Below, one piece after another: positions 21,291 to 31,364 of a DNA stretch of 64,000 bases (position 1 is the first letter of the stretch; each line of letters opens with the position of its first letter). Origin of the DNA: DATMAM01 sp035559995 (GTDB lineage: Bacteria > Desulfobacterota > Binatia > UBA9968); contig DATMAM010000030.1 in assembly GCA_035559995.1 (NCBI GenBank), forward strand, positions 62,001 to 126,000, written 5' to 3'. The translations under genes and the position numbers were made by a program. The notes beneath the pieces are model-generated. The model was not told where the DNA came from, did no database searches, and saw nothing but the letters and a program-made list of their open reading frames with translations.

Positions 21291-22350
21291 CTTCCTCGAT
21301 CAACGGCTGAAGCTTCTTTTTGATGCCGGCGTCCAGCTGATAGGCGCGGTTGAAGTCAGCCGCGGCGGCGGCTTCGTTCGCTTGATGCAGCCGCACCAGC
21401 CCCCTCTGCGCGTAGGCTTCCGCGTTGCGCGGGCTCAGCACAATCACCTCCGTGAAGTCCCGCGCGGCCCGCTCGTAATCCCCGAGGCGGCTGTAGGCGA
21501 GGCCGCGGTTGTACATCGCCTCCGTATCTTTGGGGTTGAGGCGGAGCGCTTCATCGTAGTCCTCGATCGCCTGCTCGTTTTGTCCCAGATGGAAGCGCGC
21601 GAGGCCCCGATTATAGTAGGCGGCGGCCGATTCCGGATGCGCCCGCAGAAGCGCGGAAAAATCTTCGATCGCTTTCTCCATCTCTCCCGTCTCCAAGTAA
21701 GCGACGCCGCGATTGTGGCGCGCCTCGAGAAAGTCTGGGTTCAGCGCCAATGCGCGGGTGTAATCCTCGACGGCGTCGGCCGTCTTTCCCATCCTGCTGT
21801 AGACGTTGCCGCGGTTGTAGTAGGCCTCGGCGTCCTTGGGGTTAATGCGAATGGCCGCGCTAAAGTCAGCGAGCGCGCGCTCGTACGACTTGAGCGCGGA
21901 ATAAATGCCGCCGCGGTTGATGTACGCTTGTGGATCTTCGGGCGCGAGCCGGATCGCAGCACTGTAGTCGCGCAGGGCGCGCTCGTGCTGGCCGAGCCGC
22001 CGGTAAGCGTTGCCGCGGTTGTAGTAGGCCTCGGCGTCTTTGGGATTCAATTTGAGGGCTTCGCCGTAGTCTTTGATGGCGCGCTCGTTTTGGCCGAGGT
22101 CGTAGTAGGCATTGCCGCGGTTGTAATAAGCCTCGGCAAAGCGCGGATTTAGGCGAAGCGCGCGGTCGTAGAGCGCTATTGCCTCCTTGATGCGCCCGGC
22201 GTCGTGCAGATTGAGGCCCTCGTTGAGCGCCTCTTCCGCCGGGTCCGGGCGCGCCAGCGCCGGAAAAAGAAGCAGCAGCAGCGCCGCCTTGAGGACCGCT
22301 TTTCTCACGATCGCTCGCGCGCCCGCAAAGTGAGTGTGACGCGTCGCCAC
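21262..22350 (-). CDS. Exported TPR-repeat protein
   Basis: A 362-residue protein made of a signal peptide and nine consecutive 34-residue TPR units, most with the consensus AEAYYNRGNAYxxLGQxERAIxDYxxALxLNP. The first unit begins near residue 36 and the last ends near 345, followed by a basic tail. I start at GTG (complement of 22348-22350) because AGGAGGG stands six bases before it; this gives a hydrophobic segment VLKAALLLLLFPALA near residues 18-32 as export signal. The longer frame to 22509 lacks a ribosome site. TPR arrays bind other proteins, so this is probably a periplasmic scaffold. Its partner is not indicated by its neighbours. Confidence 0.85.
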   Translation of the reverse strand: MATRHTHFAGARAIVRKAVLKAALLLLLFPALARPDPAEEALNEGLNLHDAGRIKEAIALYDRALRLNPRFAEAYYNRGNAYYDLGQNERAIKDYGEALKLNPKDAEAYYNRGNAYRRLGQHERALRDYSAAIRLAPEDPQAYINRGGIYSALKSYERALADFSAAIRINPKDAEAYYNRGNVYSRMGKTADAVEDYTRALALNPDFLEARHNRGVAYLETGEMEKAIEDFSALLRAHPESAAAYYNRGLARFHLGQNEQAIEDYDEALRLNPKDTEAMYNRGLAYSRLGDYERAARDFTEVIVLSPRNAEAYAQRGLVRLHQANEAAAAADFNRAYQLDAGIKKKLQPLIEEVKSRPKTKR

Positions 22351-22511
22351 GCGCGCCCTCCTGTCACATCTGTACGACATCTCCCGGAACCAGACAACCA
22401 GGGTGTGCCGACGCCGCTGCGATTTGGCGCGCGAGCCGCTGCCTCTGGACAACCGCGGCAAGGTTGTGCTTAAAAGGGAAAAAATCACAAGCCCGCTTAA
22501 GGAGGCCACTC

Positions 22512-23573
22512 ATGAGCACAGCGGAAGCGGTTAGCGAAACGCCGTCGGTGATCGCCGGCGAAATATTGATCTCGGCAGACTCTCACATCATGGAGCCTCC
22601 CGATCTCTGGGAGAAACGGCTACCGGCGTCACTCAAGGAACGCGCGATGAAGTTTCCGCCGCGGCGCTCGGTGGGCGCGAAACCGGGAGGGTACGATCCG
22701 CATGCGCGGCTGCAAGAAATGGCGGTCGATGGCGTCACGGCCGAGGTGCTGTATCCGACGCTGGGGCTGCGGCTTTTCGCGATGGAGGACGCCGAAGCGC
22801 AGGAAGCGTGCTTCCGCGTCGCCAACGACTGGCTGATCGAGTATTGCAGCGTCGCGCCGGGACGGCTGGTCGGGATTCCAATGATCTCGCTCTACAACAT
22901 CGACAACGGCATCAAGGAGATGGAGCGCTGCAAGAGCGCCGGCCTCAAGGGCGCGCTGATCTGGCAGGTGCCGCCCCCGCATTTGCCTTTTACGTCCGAC
23001 TACTACGATCCGTTTTGGGCGGCGGCGCAGGATCTCGACATGCCCGTGAATCTGCACATTCTCACGGGTTTCAACTACAGCCGCCGGTTGGAACAGCGCG
23101 AAGGGCTCGAAGTCTACCGCGCGAGCGTGAATATCAAGCTCGCGGACGCGGCCAATTCGCTGTTCGACATCGTCTTCTCGGGCGTCCTCGAGCGGTTCCC
23201 GCGCCTGAAGATCGTGCTCGTCGAGAACGAGATCGCGTGGATTCCTTTTTTCATGCACGAGTGGGATAAGTATTACCTGCGTCACAAGCCGCAGCATCCG
23301 ATCTCGCTCGGCAAACTTCCCAGCGAATTCGTCAACAAGCAGGTGTTCGCCACGTTTTTTAGCGACCCTACGGGAGGGCGGCTGCTCGACTGGTGGGGAA
23401 CGGATACCTGCATGTGGTCGAGCGACTACCCGCACGCGGCGTCGACCTGGCCTTACTCGCGTCAAGTGATCGCGCGCGAGCTGGGCCATTTGCCGAAGCA
23501 CGTTTTGCGCAAAGTGTTGCGGGAAAACGTGATCAAGCTCTACGACTTGAAAGTCCCCGGCGTGAACGCCTAA
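22512..23573 (+). CDS. Amidohydrolase family 2 protein
   Basis: A 353-residue TIM-barrel amidohydrolase distinct from the one at 839. Its N-terminal metal motif is ADSHIMEPPDLW, in which the usual H-x-H is replaced by H-x-x-E, a pattern known in one branch of the family. Further ligands are likely in NLHILTGF, and the conserved late aspartate is in MWSSDYPHAASTWPYSR. AAGGAGG at 22499-22505 supports ATG 22512. It stands alone, divergent from the TPR gene, and is followed by an inverted repeat. Substrates in this branch include carboxylated aromatics and lactones; none can be assigned. Confidence 0.85.
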   Translation: MSTAEAVSETPSVIAGEILISADSHIMEPPDLWEKRLPASLKERAMKFPPRRSVGAKPGGYDPHARLQEMAVDGVTAEVLYPTLGLRLFAMEDAEAQEACFRVANDWLIEYCSVAPGRLVGIPMISLYNIDNGIKEMERCKSAGLKGALIWQVPPPHLPFTSDYYDPFWAAAQDLDMPVNLHILTGFNYSRRLEQREGLEVYRASVNIKLADAANSLFDIVFSGVLERFPRLKIVLVENEIAWIPFFMHEWDKYYLRHKPQHPISLGKLPSEFVNKQVFATFFSDPTGGRLLDWWGTDTCMWSSDYPHAASTWPYSRQVIARELGHLPKHVLRKVLRENVIKLYDLKVPGVNA

Positions 23574-23594
23574 CTTTTTTTCTGCCCGCGCCTT

Positions 23595-23622
23595 CGAGGC
23601 CCAACCATCCGGTTGGGCCTCG
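23595..23622. terminator. Perfect 12-bp hairpin after the amidohydrolase gene
   Basis: CGAGGCCCAACC (23595-23606) and GGTTGGGCCTCG (23611-23622) pair without mismatch around the loop ATCC. It begins 22 bases after the amidohydrolase stop and would suit an intrinsic terminator. However, only CCGTTTCC follows rather than a T run, so termination may be partial or factor-dependent. Confidence 0.55.
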
Positions 23623-23743
23623 CCGTTTCCGTAGAAGCCTCACGCCTCATCCGGCCGCGATGGTGTATGCGCGGAACTGCACTTATCTTGCACGGGTGTC
23701 TCAACTCTTCGACGCAGAGGCGTACAGTTGAAACGCCTTTTGT

Positions 23744-23755
23744 AGGGAAAACCCT
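23744..23755. promoter_or_regulatory. Palindrome AGGG-AAAA-CCCT upstream of a sigma-54 promoter
   Basis: A short inverted repeat lies about 80 bases upstream of the -24 element of the sigma-54 promoter. That is the normal distance for the binding site of a bacterial enhancer-binding protein. Assignment as an activator site rests on position and symmetry only. Confidence 0.4.
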
Positions 23756-23824
23756 GCGCCCGGCCTTTCGCAATTCGAAACGAACCGGTAAAAAAAGCGC
23801 CCCAGCGGCTATGTCCCGCTCTGC

Positions 23825-23840
23825 TGGCACGGCCCTTGCT
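23825..23840 (+). promoter_or_regulatory. Sigma-54 (RpoN) promoter
   Basis: TGGCACGGCCCTTGCT matches the RpoN consensus TGGCACGNNNNTTGCW at every defined position, with GG at -24 and GC at -12 in the required spacing. Transcription should begin near 23851, some 60 bases before the GTG of the lipoprotein gene at 23911. Such a promoter needs RpoN and an ATP-dependent activator encoded outside this window. Confidence 0.8.
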
Positions 23841-23910
23841 GAACCAACTTTTGAGATTGCGGCAAAAAGGCTCGCAATTTCGATTTTGCGGAAGATAGTC
23901 GGGTCCTACT

Positions 23911-24435
23911 GTGACGAGGATCGCAGCAACGCTCATCGTTTCCTTGCTCCTCGGCGGCTGCCGCGACGCGGCGGAGCAGAGCCAGGCCGACCGGCCGGCT
24001 TCGAAAGAGCTCGAAAAATACCCCGTCAGGCGGGTCGTGTCGGAGACGTTCGAGCGGCAACAGAAAAAAGACTACGAAATCCAGCTAAAGGCGCTCCGCG
24101 ACCGCTACGCGCATAACATCGAAGAGCTGAAACACAGATTCGAACGGTCGGGAAGTGAGATGTCCGAGGAGCTCGCGCGCAGCGTTCGCGACCTGGAGCA
24201 AAAAACGGCGCGCGTGGATGCGATGCGAAAAAAGCTCGAAGCGGCGAACCTCGAGTCGTGGCAGGAACTAAAGCCCGAGATCCACGCTGCCCTCGACCAT
24301 CTGGAGGCGGCGTACTACGGTACGCTGTCGCAGATGGTTTATGTGGAAGAGCAAAGACGCGCGAAAGCCGCGCATCCCGGCGGCCCACCCGACAAGCCCA
24401 GGGACGTAGTCTCCGTCAACATGGGACAACGCTGA
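23911..24435 (+). CDS. Predicted lipoprotein with coiled-coil domain
   Basis: A 174-residue protein that I do not recognise by family. Residues 1-17 form a lipoprotein signal peptide ending in the lipobox LLGGC, so C17 would be lipidated. The rest is highly charged and helical; residues about 45-120 have the heptad-like spacing of a coiled coil (KDYEIQLKALRDRYAHNIEE and following). The start is GTG 23911. It is the first gene after the sigma-54 promoter and lies 45 bases before a second small lipoprotein-like gene. A role at the cell envelope, perhaps under stress, is inference from these features. Confidence 0.75.
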   Translation: MTRIAATLIVSLLLGGCRDAAEQSQADRPASKELEKYPVRRVVSETFERQQKKDYEIQLKALRDRYAHNIEELKHRFERSGSEMSEELARSVRDLEQKTARVDAMRKKLEAANLESWQELKPEIHAALDHLEAAYYGTLSQMVYVEEQRRAKAAHPGGPPDKPRDVVSVNMGQR

Positions 24436-24480
24436 GCCAGTTAAAAGCCAGACTCAACTTTCATCTTTCGGAGGCAATCC

Positions 24481-24708
24481 GTGGCCATGACAAGGAAAAT
24501 CGGCGCCGTGATTCTGTCCGCGCCGCTTCTCTTGGGCGGGACCGCCTGCAAGCGCGACGCGGACGGAGAGGGTCCCGCCGAACGCGCGGGAAAGCAGATC
24601 GATCGCGGCGTGGAGCGCGCGGGCGAACAGCTCGGCAAGGCGCTCGAGCGCGGCGGAGAGGCGGCGAAAAAGGCTGGAGAGGAACTGCAGAAGGAAGCTT
24701 CTAAGTAA
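24481..24708 (+). CDS. Small lipoprotein-like protein with amphipathic helix
   Basis: A 75-residue protein beginning at GTG 24481, six bases after GGAGG (24470-24474); an ATG two codons later is too far from that site. Residues 1-22 are an export signal ending ...LLLGGTAC, close to a lipobox but with Gly where Leu is usual at -3. The mature part is a single charged helix with repeated AGxQxxxGxERAGEQL-like spacing, rich in Glu, Lys, Ala and Gly. Similar short Ala/Lys-rich lipoproteins are common near stress genes, without known function. It is probably cotranscribed with the preceding gene from the sigma-54 promoter. Confidence 0.68.
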   Translation: MAMTRKIGAVILSAPLLLGGTACKRDADGEGPAERAGKQIDRGVERAGEQLGKALERGGEAAKKAGEELQKEASK

Positions 24709-24774
24709 CGCCGCAAAGCCTTCTCGGCGGCGGCCCACCGCACCGTTCGAATCGGCTTTCCGGCGGGCATTTTG

Positions 24775-24803
24775 TTGACTTGCCGGAGCAATCCCGTTAA
24801 TAA
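24775..24803 (+). promoter_or_regulatory. Sigma-70 promoter of the tRNA pair
   Basis: TTGACT (24775-24780) and TAATAA (24798-24803) are separated by exactly 17 bases. Transcription would begin near 24810, a dozen bases before tRNA-Lys. This is the best sigma-70-like promoter I found in the window. Confidence 0.7.
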
Positions 24804-24821
24804 ATTGAGACTCTTTTTTGC

Positions 24822-24894
24822 GAGCCGTTAGCTCAGGCGGTAGAGCATCTGCCTTTTAAGCAGAGGGTCGCCGGTTCGAATCCGGCACGGCTCA
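24822..24894 (+). tRNA. tRNA-Lys (anticodon TTT)
   Basis: A 73-nt cloverleaf. The acceptor stem GAGCCGT pairs with ACGGCTC, followed by discriminator A. The anticodon stem TCTGC/GCAGA encloses the loop CTTTTAA with TTT at 24855-24857. The T arm is CCGGTTCGAATCCGG. The 3' CCA is not encoded (CGT follows). tRNA-Glu begins six bases later. Confidence 0.96.
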
Positions 24895-24899
24895 CGTGG

Positions 24900-24977
24900 G
24901 TCCCCGTCGTCTAGCCTGGCCCAGGACACCGGCCTTTCACGCCGGCAACACGGGTTCAAATCCCGTCGGGGACGCCA
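24900..24977 (+). tRNA. tRNA-Glu (anticodon TTC)
   Basis: The acceptor stem GTCCCCG pairs with CGGGGAC, then discriminator G and an encoded CCA at 24975-24977. The anticodon stem CCGGC/GCCGG holds the loop CTTTCAC with TTC at 24936-24938. The T arm is CGGGTTCAAATCCCG. It is cotranscribed with tRNA-Lys. Unlike that gene, it encodes its CCA end. Confidence 0.96.
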
Positions 24978-25133
24978 AAGTAACCCGCAGCCCGCCGGTT
25001 TTTGCGCCTCATCGTTCTTTCCGTGAATTTCGCTAAGAAATATTTCGCGCGCGGCGTTTTGCGTCTCGCTTGGTAACGCGCTTTTTTTCTGCGGCGCTCA
25101 GCCGGGGCGGCGCGATCAGCGAGCGCGACCCGC

Positions 25134-25841
25134 TCAGGCGATGGCGACGCTCGCGCGCGTTTCTTTCAAGCGCGCCTTCACTTCGTCGAGGTGCATCACG
25201 TCGGCGTACTTGTGATGCAAGTCAAAGAGATTGATCTGGTGCGAAAGTAGATGCCGGTCGAAGCAGCCCTCTTCGACGACGACCATGTGAAAGCCGTAGG
25301 AGTAACCGTCCACGGTCGTCGCGCGCACGCAGCCGCTCGTCGTCTCGCCGCAGACGATCAGGCTATCGATACCGAGACGGGTCAGGTGAGCGATGAGCGG
25401 CGTGCCGAAAAAGCCGCTCGCGCGTTCTTTGTAAATAATCAGGTCTCCCGGTTCGGGCTTGAACTCCTCCTTGATTTCAAAGTCCTGCCTGCCGAACTCG
25501 ATCCGCTGGCGGTTTGTCGCGTAGACGGAGCTGGGCTTGACCTCTGTGCGCGTCTCGGTGGTCGTGTAGACGACGGGCATCCCCCTGCTTCTGCACGCCG
25601 AAAAAAGCTCCTGAATGGGCTGGATGGCGCTCCAAGCATAGATGCCGCAGGAGCTGGGGTATTCTCGGGCGACTTCGTGCACCGGTTTGGGGCCGCCATA
25701 GAAGACCAGATTGTAGAGGTCGATGGCGAGCAAGGCCGGCCTCCGGCCGATGAACGTCTCTCTGCGATAATGAGCGTACACTTCGAGGGTCTCGGGACTT
25801 ACGACGTCCTTCCAGCAGTGGTCCTCAAAATTCTGCGCCAT
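25134..25841 (-). CDS. Isochorismatase-fold cysteine hydrolase
   Basis: A 235-residue member of the isochorismatase/N-carbamoylsarcosine amidohydrolase fold. The catalytic triad is present as D41 (LLAIDLYNLVF), K138 (IIYKERASGFFG) and C171 (GETTSGCVRATTVDGYSYGF). A cis-peptide segment precedes the cysteine, as in amidases of the family. A GGAGG site precedes ATG 25841. Relatives hydrolyse nicotinamide, ureidoacrylate, N-carbamoyl compounds or isochorismate. The residues around the triad favour an amidase acting on a small amide; the substrate is unassigned. It diverges from the TctC-type binding protein gene across 199 bases that must hold both promoters. Confidence 0.88.
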   Translation of the reverse strand: MAQNFEDHCWKDVVSPETLEVYAHYRRETFIGRRPALLAIDLYNLVFYGGPKPVHEVAREYPSSCGIYAWSAIQPIQELFSACRSRGMPVVYTTTETRTEVKPSSVYATNRQRIEFGRQDFEIKEEFKPEPGDLIIYKERASGFFGTPLIAHLTRLGIDSLIVCGETTSGCVRATTVDGYSYGFHMVVVEEGCFDRHLLSHQINLFDLHHKYADVMHLDEVKARLKETRASVAIA

Positions 25842-26040
25842 AACAGCCTCCTTCCATCAGCAACGCTTATGCCGCGGTTTTTCCGGTGTCAAGCGAGCGC
25901 GGCCCGGACATTTGCCGCTCTGGACTTTCGCCCGCCTCCTGCGGTATGAGTGCGGACCAAAGCACAAAGGGCGACGAGCGGCGCAGCGGAGCACGAACAA
26001 GAGCGGAAGAGCGCCAGCGAGGAGCAAAAGGAGGAGCCCT

Positions 26041-27054
26041 ATGCGAGTCCTCATCGCGCTAGCGATTGTCAGCGTGGGTCTTGGCGCCCGGTTGAGCCCG
26101 GCGCAGGAGAGTTTTTACGCCGGCAAGACCGTGCGGATTATCGTCGGCGCGTCGGCCGGCGGCGGCTACGACACTTATTCCCGCACGATCGCGCGCCATA
26201 TCGGAAAGCATGTCCCGGGAAACCCCACGTTCGTCGTAGAGAACATGCCCGGAGCGGGGTTTCTCATCTCCGCGAACTACATGTTCAAGGTCGCCAAGCC
26301 CGACGGGCTTACGATCGGCCATTTTATCGGCGGGCTATTCTTGCAGCAGCTTCTGGGCAAGCCCGGTATCGAATTCGACGCGCGTAAGTTCGACTACATC
26401 GGCGTGCCCGCGCAAGACAACTACGTCTTTGGGCTCGCGAAAAGTACCGGAATCACGAGCATGGATCAGTGGCTGGCGTCGAAAACGGTCGTCAAGTTGG
26501 GCGGCGTCGGCGCCGGCTCGGCGACCGACGACATTCCAAAGGTGCTGATGGCGGCCATCGGCCTGCCGGCTCAGCTGGTCTCCGGCTACAAGGGAACGGC
26601 CGACGTGCGGCTGGCCTTCAACAGCGGCGAGGTTCAGGGCGTGTGCAATGCCTGGGAATCGTTCAAGGCGACCTGGCGCAAAGAGCTGGACGCGGGCGAT
26701 CTCGTTATCGTGCTGCAGAACACGGCCAAGCCGCATCCCGATCTGCCGAAGGTACCGCTAGCGATCAGCTACGCCAAAACCGAGGAAGGTCAAAAGCTCA
26801 TCCGCGCGCTCGTTCACAGCGTCGGGCCCACGGCGCGACCCTACGTTCTTCCTCCGGGAACGCCGAAGGATCGCGTCGAGATCCTGCGCGGCGCCTTTAT
26901 GGCGACCATGAAGGACCCGGAATTTCTCGCCGATGCTGCCAAGGCAAAGCTGGATATCAACCCGCTCGGCGGCGCCGAGCTGGAAAAAAACGTGCGCGAA
27001 GTCTTCAACCTGGATCCGTCGCTTTTGCCCAAAGCGAAAGAGATCCTGAGATAG
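26041..27054 (+). CDS. Tripartite tricarboxylate transporter substrate-binding protein (TctC/Bug family)
   Basis: A 337-residue exported binding protein. Residues 1-21 are a signal peptide (VLIALAIVSVGLGARLSPAQ). Family hallmarks are YAGKTVRIIVGASAGGGYD near the start, the segment NPTFVVENMPGAG and the late FNLDPSLLPKAKEI. AGGAGG ahead of ATG 26041 sets the start. Bug proteins bind carboxylates and amides with high affinity and normally serve TctA/TctB permeases, but neither is next to it. Its neighbour, divergently placed, is a cysteine amidase, which might act on the imported compound. It runs into the ccm operon tail-to-tail with one base between them. Confidence 0.88.
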   Translation: MRVLIALAIVSVGLGARLSPAQESFYAGKTVRIIVGASAGGGYDTYSRTIARHIGKHVPGNPTFVVENMPGAGFLISANYMFKVAKPDGLTIGHFIGGLFLQQLLGKPGIEFDARKFDYIGVPAQDNYVFGLAKSTGITSMDQWLASKTVVKLGGVGAGSATDDIPKVLMAAIGLPAQLVSGYKGTADVRLAFNSGEVQGVCNAWESFKATWRKELDAGDLVIVLQNTAKPHPDLPKVPLAISYAKTEEGQKLIRALVHSVGPTARPYVLPPGTPKDRVEILRGAFMATMKDPEFLADAAKAKLDINPLGGAELEKNVREVFNLDPSLLPKAKEILR

Positions 27055-27055
27055 C

Positions 27056-28825
27056 CTACCGCGCCTGGTCGATCACGATATCGACTTTTTGCGCTCCGAC
27101 CTCGACCGGATTGGCCCGGTACTCTCCGGTCAGATCGCCCGGTTGACGCGTCATCGGATTCCCGTCCCTGTCTAAGCGCGCCGACACATCGAGCTTCCCG
27201 CTAAAAGAAACGCCCGGCATCATCACGTTCTCCTGGCTCAAACTGTAGGCGAGCGGGAACTTCGGGTGCTCTATCTTTTTGACGGCAAGCGGCGGCCCGC
27301 CGCCGCCCGCCGGCCGCGCGATGATAAAGAGAACCGCCTTTTCGGCCAGCCTCGATGCGACGGCGCCGGCAAGAAAAACCGTGCCGCTGATGCTCTCGTG
27401 GCCTTGCGGCTTTTCTTGCGCCGCTTTGCCTTCACCGGAAAGGTTGATCTCGAGGAGCGTCTTCTGGACTTCATCGCGTTCGGGCCCCGCAGGCATGAGG
27501 GTCAGGACTTTTTCCAAATGCGCGCGCGCGCCCGCCAAATCCTTTTTCACGTGAAAGAGCAGCATGCCTTTTCCCCAGAGCGCGAGCGCGAAGTTTGGCT
27601 CGCTCGAAAGCGCGCGCTCAAACGCCAACAAGGCGCCGTCGTAGTGCCCCGCCTGAGCGAGAATGAACCCCATGTAAGCGTGCGGCTCGGGCTCGGCCGG
27701 CTCGAGCTCCGCCGCGCGCTTGAACGAGTCGATGGCCGCGGGCCAATCCTTGCGCTCGAAGGCGGCGCGACCTTGCGATACGAGCGCGAGAAACTCCGCT
27801 TGGGGAGCGCGCCCGCCGGCGCGCCCTTGGCTCAGGCCTCCCGGTCCTGTGCCGGTGAGAAAGTCGCCCGTGATCGAGTCGTTTTCGGACGCGCGCGGGC
27901 GCAAAGACGCGCTCAGCAGCGCGCCCAGGGTGACGCCGAACAGTAGGATGAAACCGCCGCTCACGGCGAGCACCCACCCGCGGCGCCAAAATCCGATCGC
28001 GCCGCGGTCGGGTGCGGCGGGTTTGCTGGCGCGCGGCTTTTCAGGGACGGGCCGAGGCTTCGGCTGCGGCAGAGCGTCGATTTCTTTCAAGACCGCCGCC
28101 GCCTGCGCTTCGTAATCGCCGCGCAGTCCTTCGTAGTCGGCGGCGGAGATTTTGCCGGCGTGGTAGTCGAATTCAAGCTCGCGGAGATAGCCGTAGATGC
28201 GCGCGCGCTCCTGCTCCAAAACGGCCCGCGGCGTGTCGGCCTCCGCCGGAGCTTCCGGCAAGGCCGGCGCGCTCGCTTCGCTCTGCACGCGCGCCACAAG
28301 CTCAGGCTCCACAGGCATTTTTGCGCCGCTATGGCTTCGTTTCACCCAACGGCGGGCGATGAGCAAGACTGCGACCATGCCGACGAACGCCGCGGCGTAG
28401 GGAAAGACCCAGAGGACAAGGCTAAGCCCTCTCCGCGAGGGCGCAAGCAGCACCCATTCGCCGTATTTGGCGACAAAAAACGCCTTTACTTCTTCGGGCG
28501 TCTTACCCTGCTGCAGTTGTTCGGTGATGAGCGCGCGCATCTGCTGCGCCAGCTCGGACGGCGAGTCGGCGACGGAAAGATTCTGGCAAACCGGACAGCG
28601 CAGCTCCGCCGCGATCTGGCGCGTCTGCTCTTCGAGGTCGGCGGACCTGACCGAAGCGGCAACGAAAAACACCGCCCAGGCAACAAAAACGAACCCGCGG
28701 CCAACGCTCCATCGCTTCGTAACGTCACGCCGGGGCTTTCGCCGACGAATCCCGTTTGCGCGGACGGCCAAAAAGGCGAGATGCTTCGCTGAGCTCAGCA
28801 TGACTCTGGCGGGGCGCGTCTTCAT
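27056..28825 (-). CDS. ccmH: Cytochrome c maturation protein, CcmH-CcmI fusion
   Basis: A 589-residue fusion. The first part is CcmH: a membrane segment around residues 44-58 and the apocytochrome thiol-reducing motif RCPVC (C77, C80), followed by EEVKAFFVAKYGEWVLL and a second membrane helix. The second part is CcmI-like: a linker, a membrane helix near 275-295, a TPR region (about 340-450) that would hold apocytochrome c, and a C-terminal beta domain. Gamma-proteobacteria have such fusions too. ATG 28825 has AAGGTGA before it. Codons 8-34 coincide with an 81-bp repeat-like block, so the true mature start is uncertain. It is last in the ccm operon. Confidence 0.88.
   Translation of the reverse strand: MKTRPARVMLSSAKHLAFLAVRANGIRRRKPRRDVTKRWSVGRGFVFVAWAVFFVAASVRSADLEEQTRQIAAELRCPVCQNLSVADSPSELAQQMRALITEQLQQGKTPEEVKAFFVAKYGEWVLLAPSRRGLSLVLWVFPYAAAFVGMVAVLLIARRWVKRSHSGAKMPVEPELVARVQSEASAPALPEAPAEADTPRAVLEQERARIYGYLRELEFDYHAGKISAADYEGLRGDYEAQAAAVLKEIDALPQPKPRPVPEKPRASKPAAPDRGAIGFWRRGWVLAVSGGFILLFGVTLGALLSASLRPRASENDSITGDFLTGTGPGGLSQGRAGGRAPQAEFLALVSQGRAAFERKDWPAAIDSFKRAAELEPAEPEPHAYMGFILAQAGHYDGALLAFERALSSEPNFALALWGKGMLLFHVKKDLAGARAHLEKVLTLMPAGPERDEVQKTLLEINLSGEGKAAQEKPQGHESISGTVFLAGAVASRLAEKAVLFIIARPAGGGGPPLAVKKIEHPKFPLAYSLSQENVMMPGVSFSGKLDVSARLDRDGNPMTRQPGDLTGEYRANPVEVGAQKVDIVIDQAR
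28724..28804. repeat. 81-bp repeat-like block inside the ccmH leader
   Basis: The block begins GTCACGC and ends GCATGAC, giving imperfect 7-bp inverted ends, and contains the 12-bp palindrome GCTGAGCTCAGC at 28788-28799. It occupies exactly 27 codons (8-34) of the ccmH-ccmI frame. The outer end, AGCTCAGCATGAC, resembles the GCTCAG-AATGAC words that recur in interspersed repeats of uncultivated bacteria. I saw no second copy in this window. Confidence 0.45.
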
Positions 28826-28837
28826 TGTGGCGTCACC

Positions 28838-29401
28838 TTAGCGGATCGACTGGTACGATCCTTTGCCTTCCCGGGCGCTGACGATGTTGCGCCCCGCTTC
28901 ATCGATCTTCGCCGCCAGCAGCCCCGGGCCCAGCGTGCCGACGTGCTTGTACGAGATCACCCCGTCGCGGTTGATGAAAAAAGTCTCCGGGATGCCCCAA
29001 ACCCCGAAGCTGATGGCGATGTCTCCGGTATCCATGCCGTTGGGGTAGGTGACGTCGAACTCGCGCAGGAAGGCCAACGCGTTTTCCTTCCGGTCCTGGA
29101 TCGCGACGCCCAAGAACACCACGCTGTCGTCCTTTAGCGCTCGCCACGCGGCTTCCAGGTCCTGCGCCTCGGCGCGGCACGGCGGGCACCACGACGACCA
29201 GAAATTGAGAAACACCACTTGCCCGCGCAGCTCCGCGAGGCGAATTTCCTTCCCGTCAAAAGTCACGAGGCGAAAATCCGGCGCGGGTTTGCCGAGCAGC
29301 GGCGAAGGGATGTACCGCGGGTCGCGGTAAAAGCCGTACGCCAGAAGGCCCAGCAGCGGCGCCAGCACGCCGAGCGTGATTGCAAGCCTGCGCCCGCGCA
29401 A
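28838..29401 (-). CDS. ccmG: Thiol:disulfide interchange protein CcmG/DsbE
   Basis: A 187-residue membrane-anchored thioredoxin. Residues 7-25 anchor it, and the periplasmic domain has the active site WCPPC (C72, C75) and the cis-Pro element WGIPETFFI. KPAPDFRLVTFDG matches the CcmG/ResA family. It donates reductant to CcmH to keep haem-binding cysteines of apocytochromes reduced. The start is TTG (complement of 29399-29401), which lies one base after the ccmF stop and six bases after GGAGG in the ccmF tail, so translation is coupled. The TTG may lower its dose relative to CcmF. Confidence 0.93.
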   Translation of the reverse strand: MRGRRLAITLGVLAPLLGLLAYGFYRDPRYIPSPLLGKPAPDFRLVTFDGKEIRLAELRGQVVFLNFWSSWCPPCRAEAQDLEAAWRALKDDSVVFLGVAIQDRKENALAFLREFDVTYPNGMDTGDIAISFGVWGIPETFFINRDGVISYKHVGTLGPGLLAAKIDEAGRNIVSAREGKGSYQSIR

Positions 29402-29402
29402 A

Positions 29403-31360
<1,958 letters not shown>

Positions 31361-31364
<4 letters not shown>

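Larger units (their letters stand above)
23574..23910 (+). other. 337-base regulatory gap before the lipoprotein genes
   Basis: There is no protein gene here that I can support. In order, the gap holds a perfect 12-bp inverted repeat at 23595-23622, the word CCTCACGCCTCA at 23638 (also found at the sucC-sucD junction), a short palindrome at 23744-23755 and a sigma-54 promoter at 23825-23840. The region looks like the control region of the lipoprotein gene at 23911. Confidence 0.6.

Noticed and set aside
21262..22350. DNA tandem repeat or CRISPR-like array
   Set aside because: The roughly 102-base periodicity is explained by nine 34-residue TPR units in one coding frame.
24471..24487. Start of the small lipoprotein at ATG 24487
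   Set aside because: It is twelve bases from GGAGG, while GTG 24481 is six bases away and keeps the same export signal.
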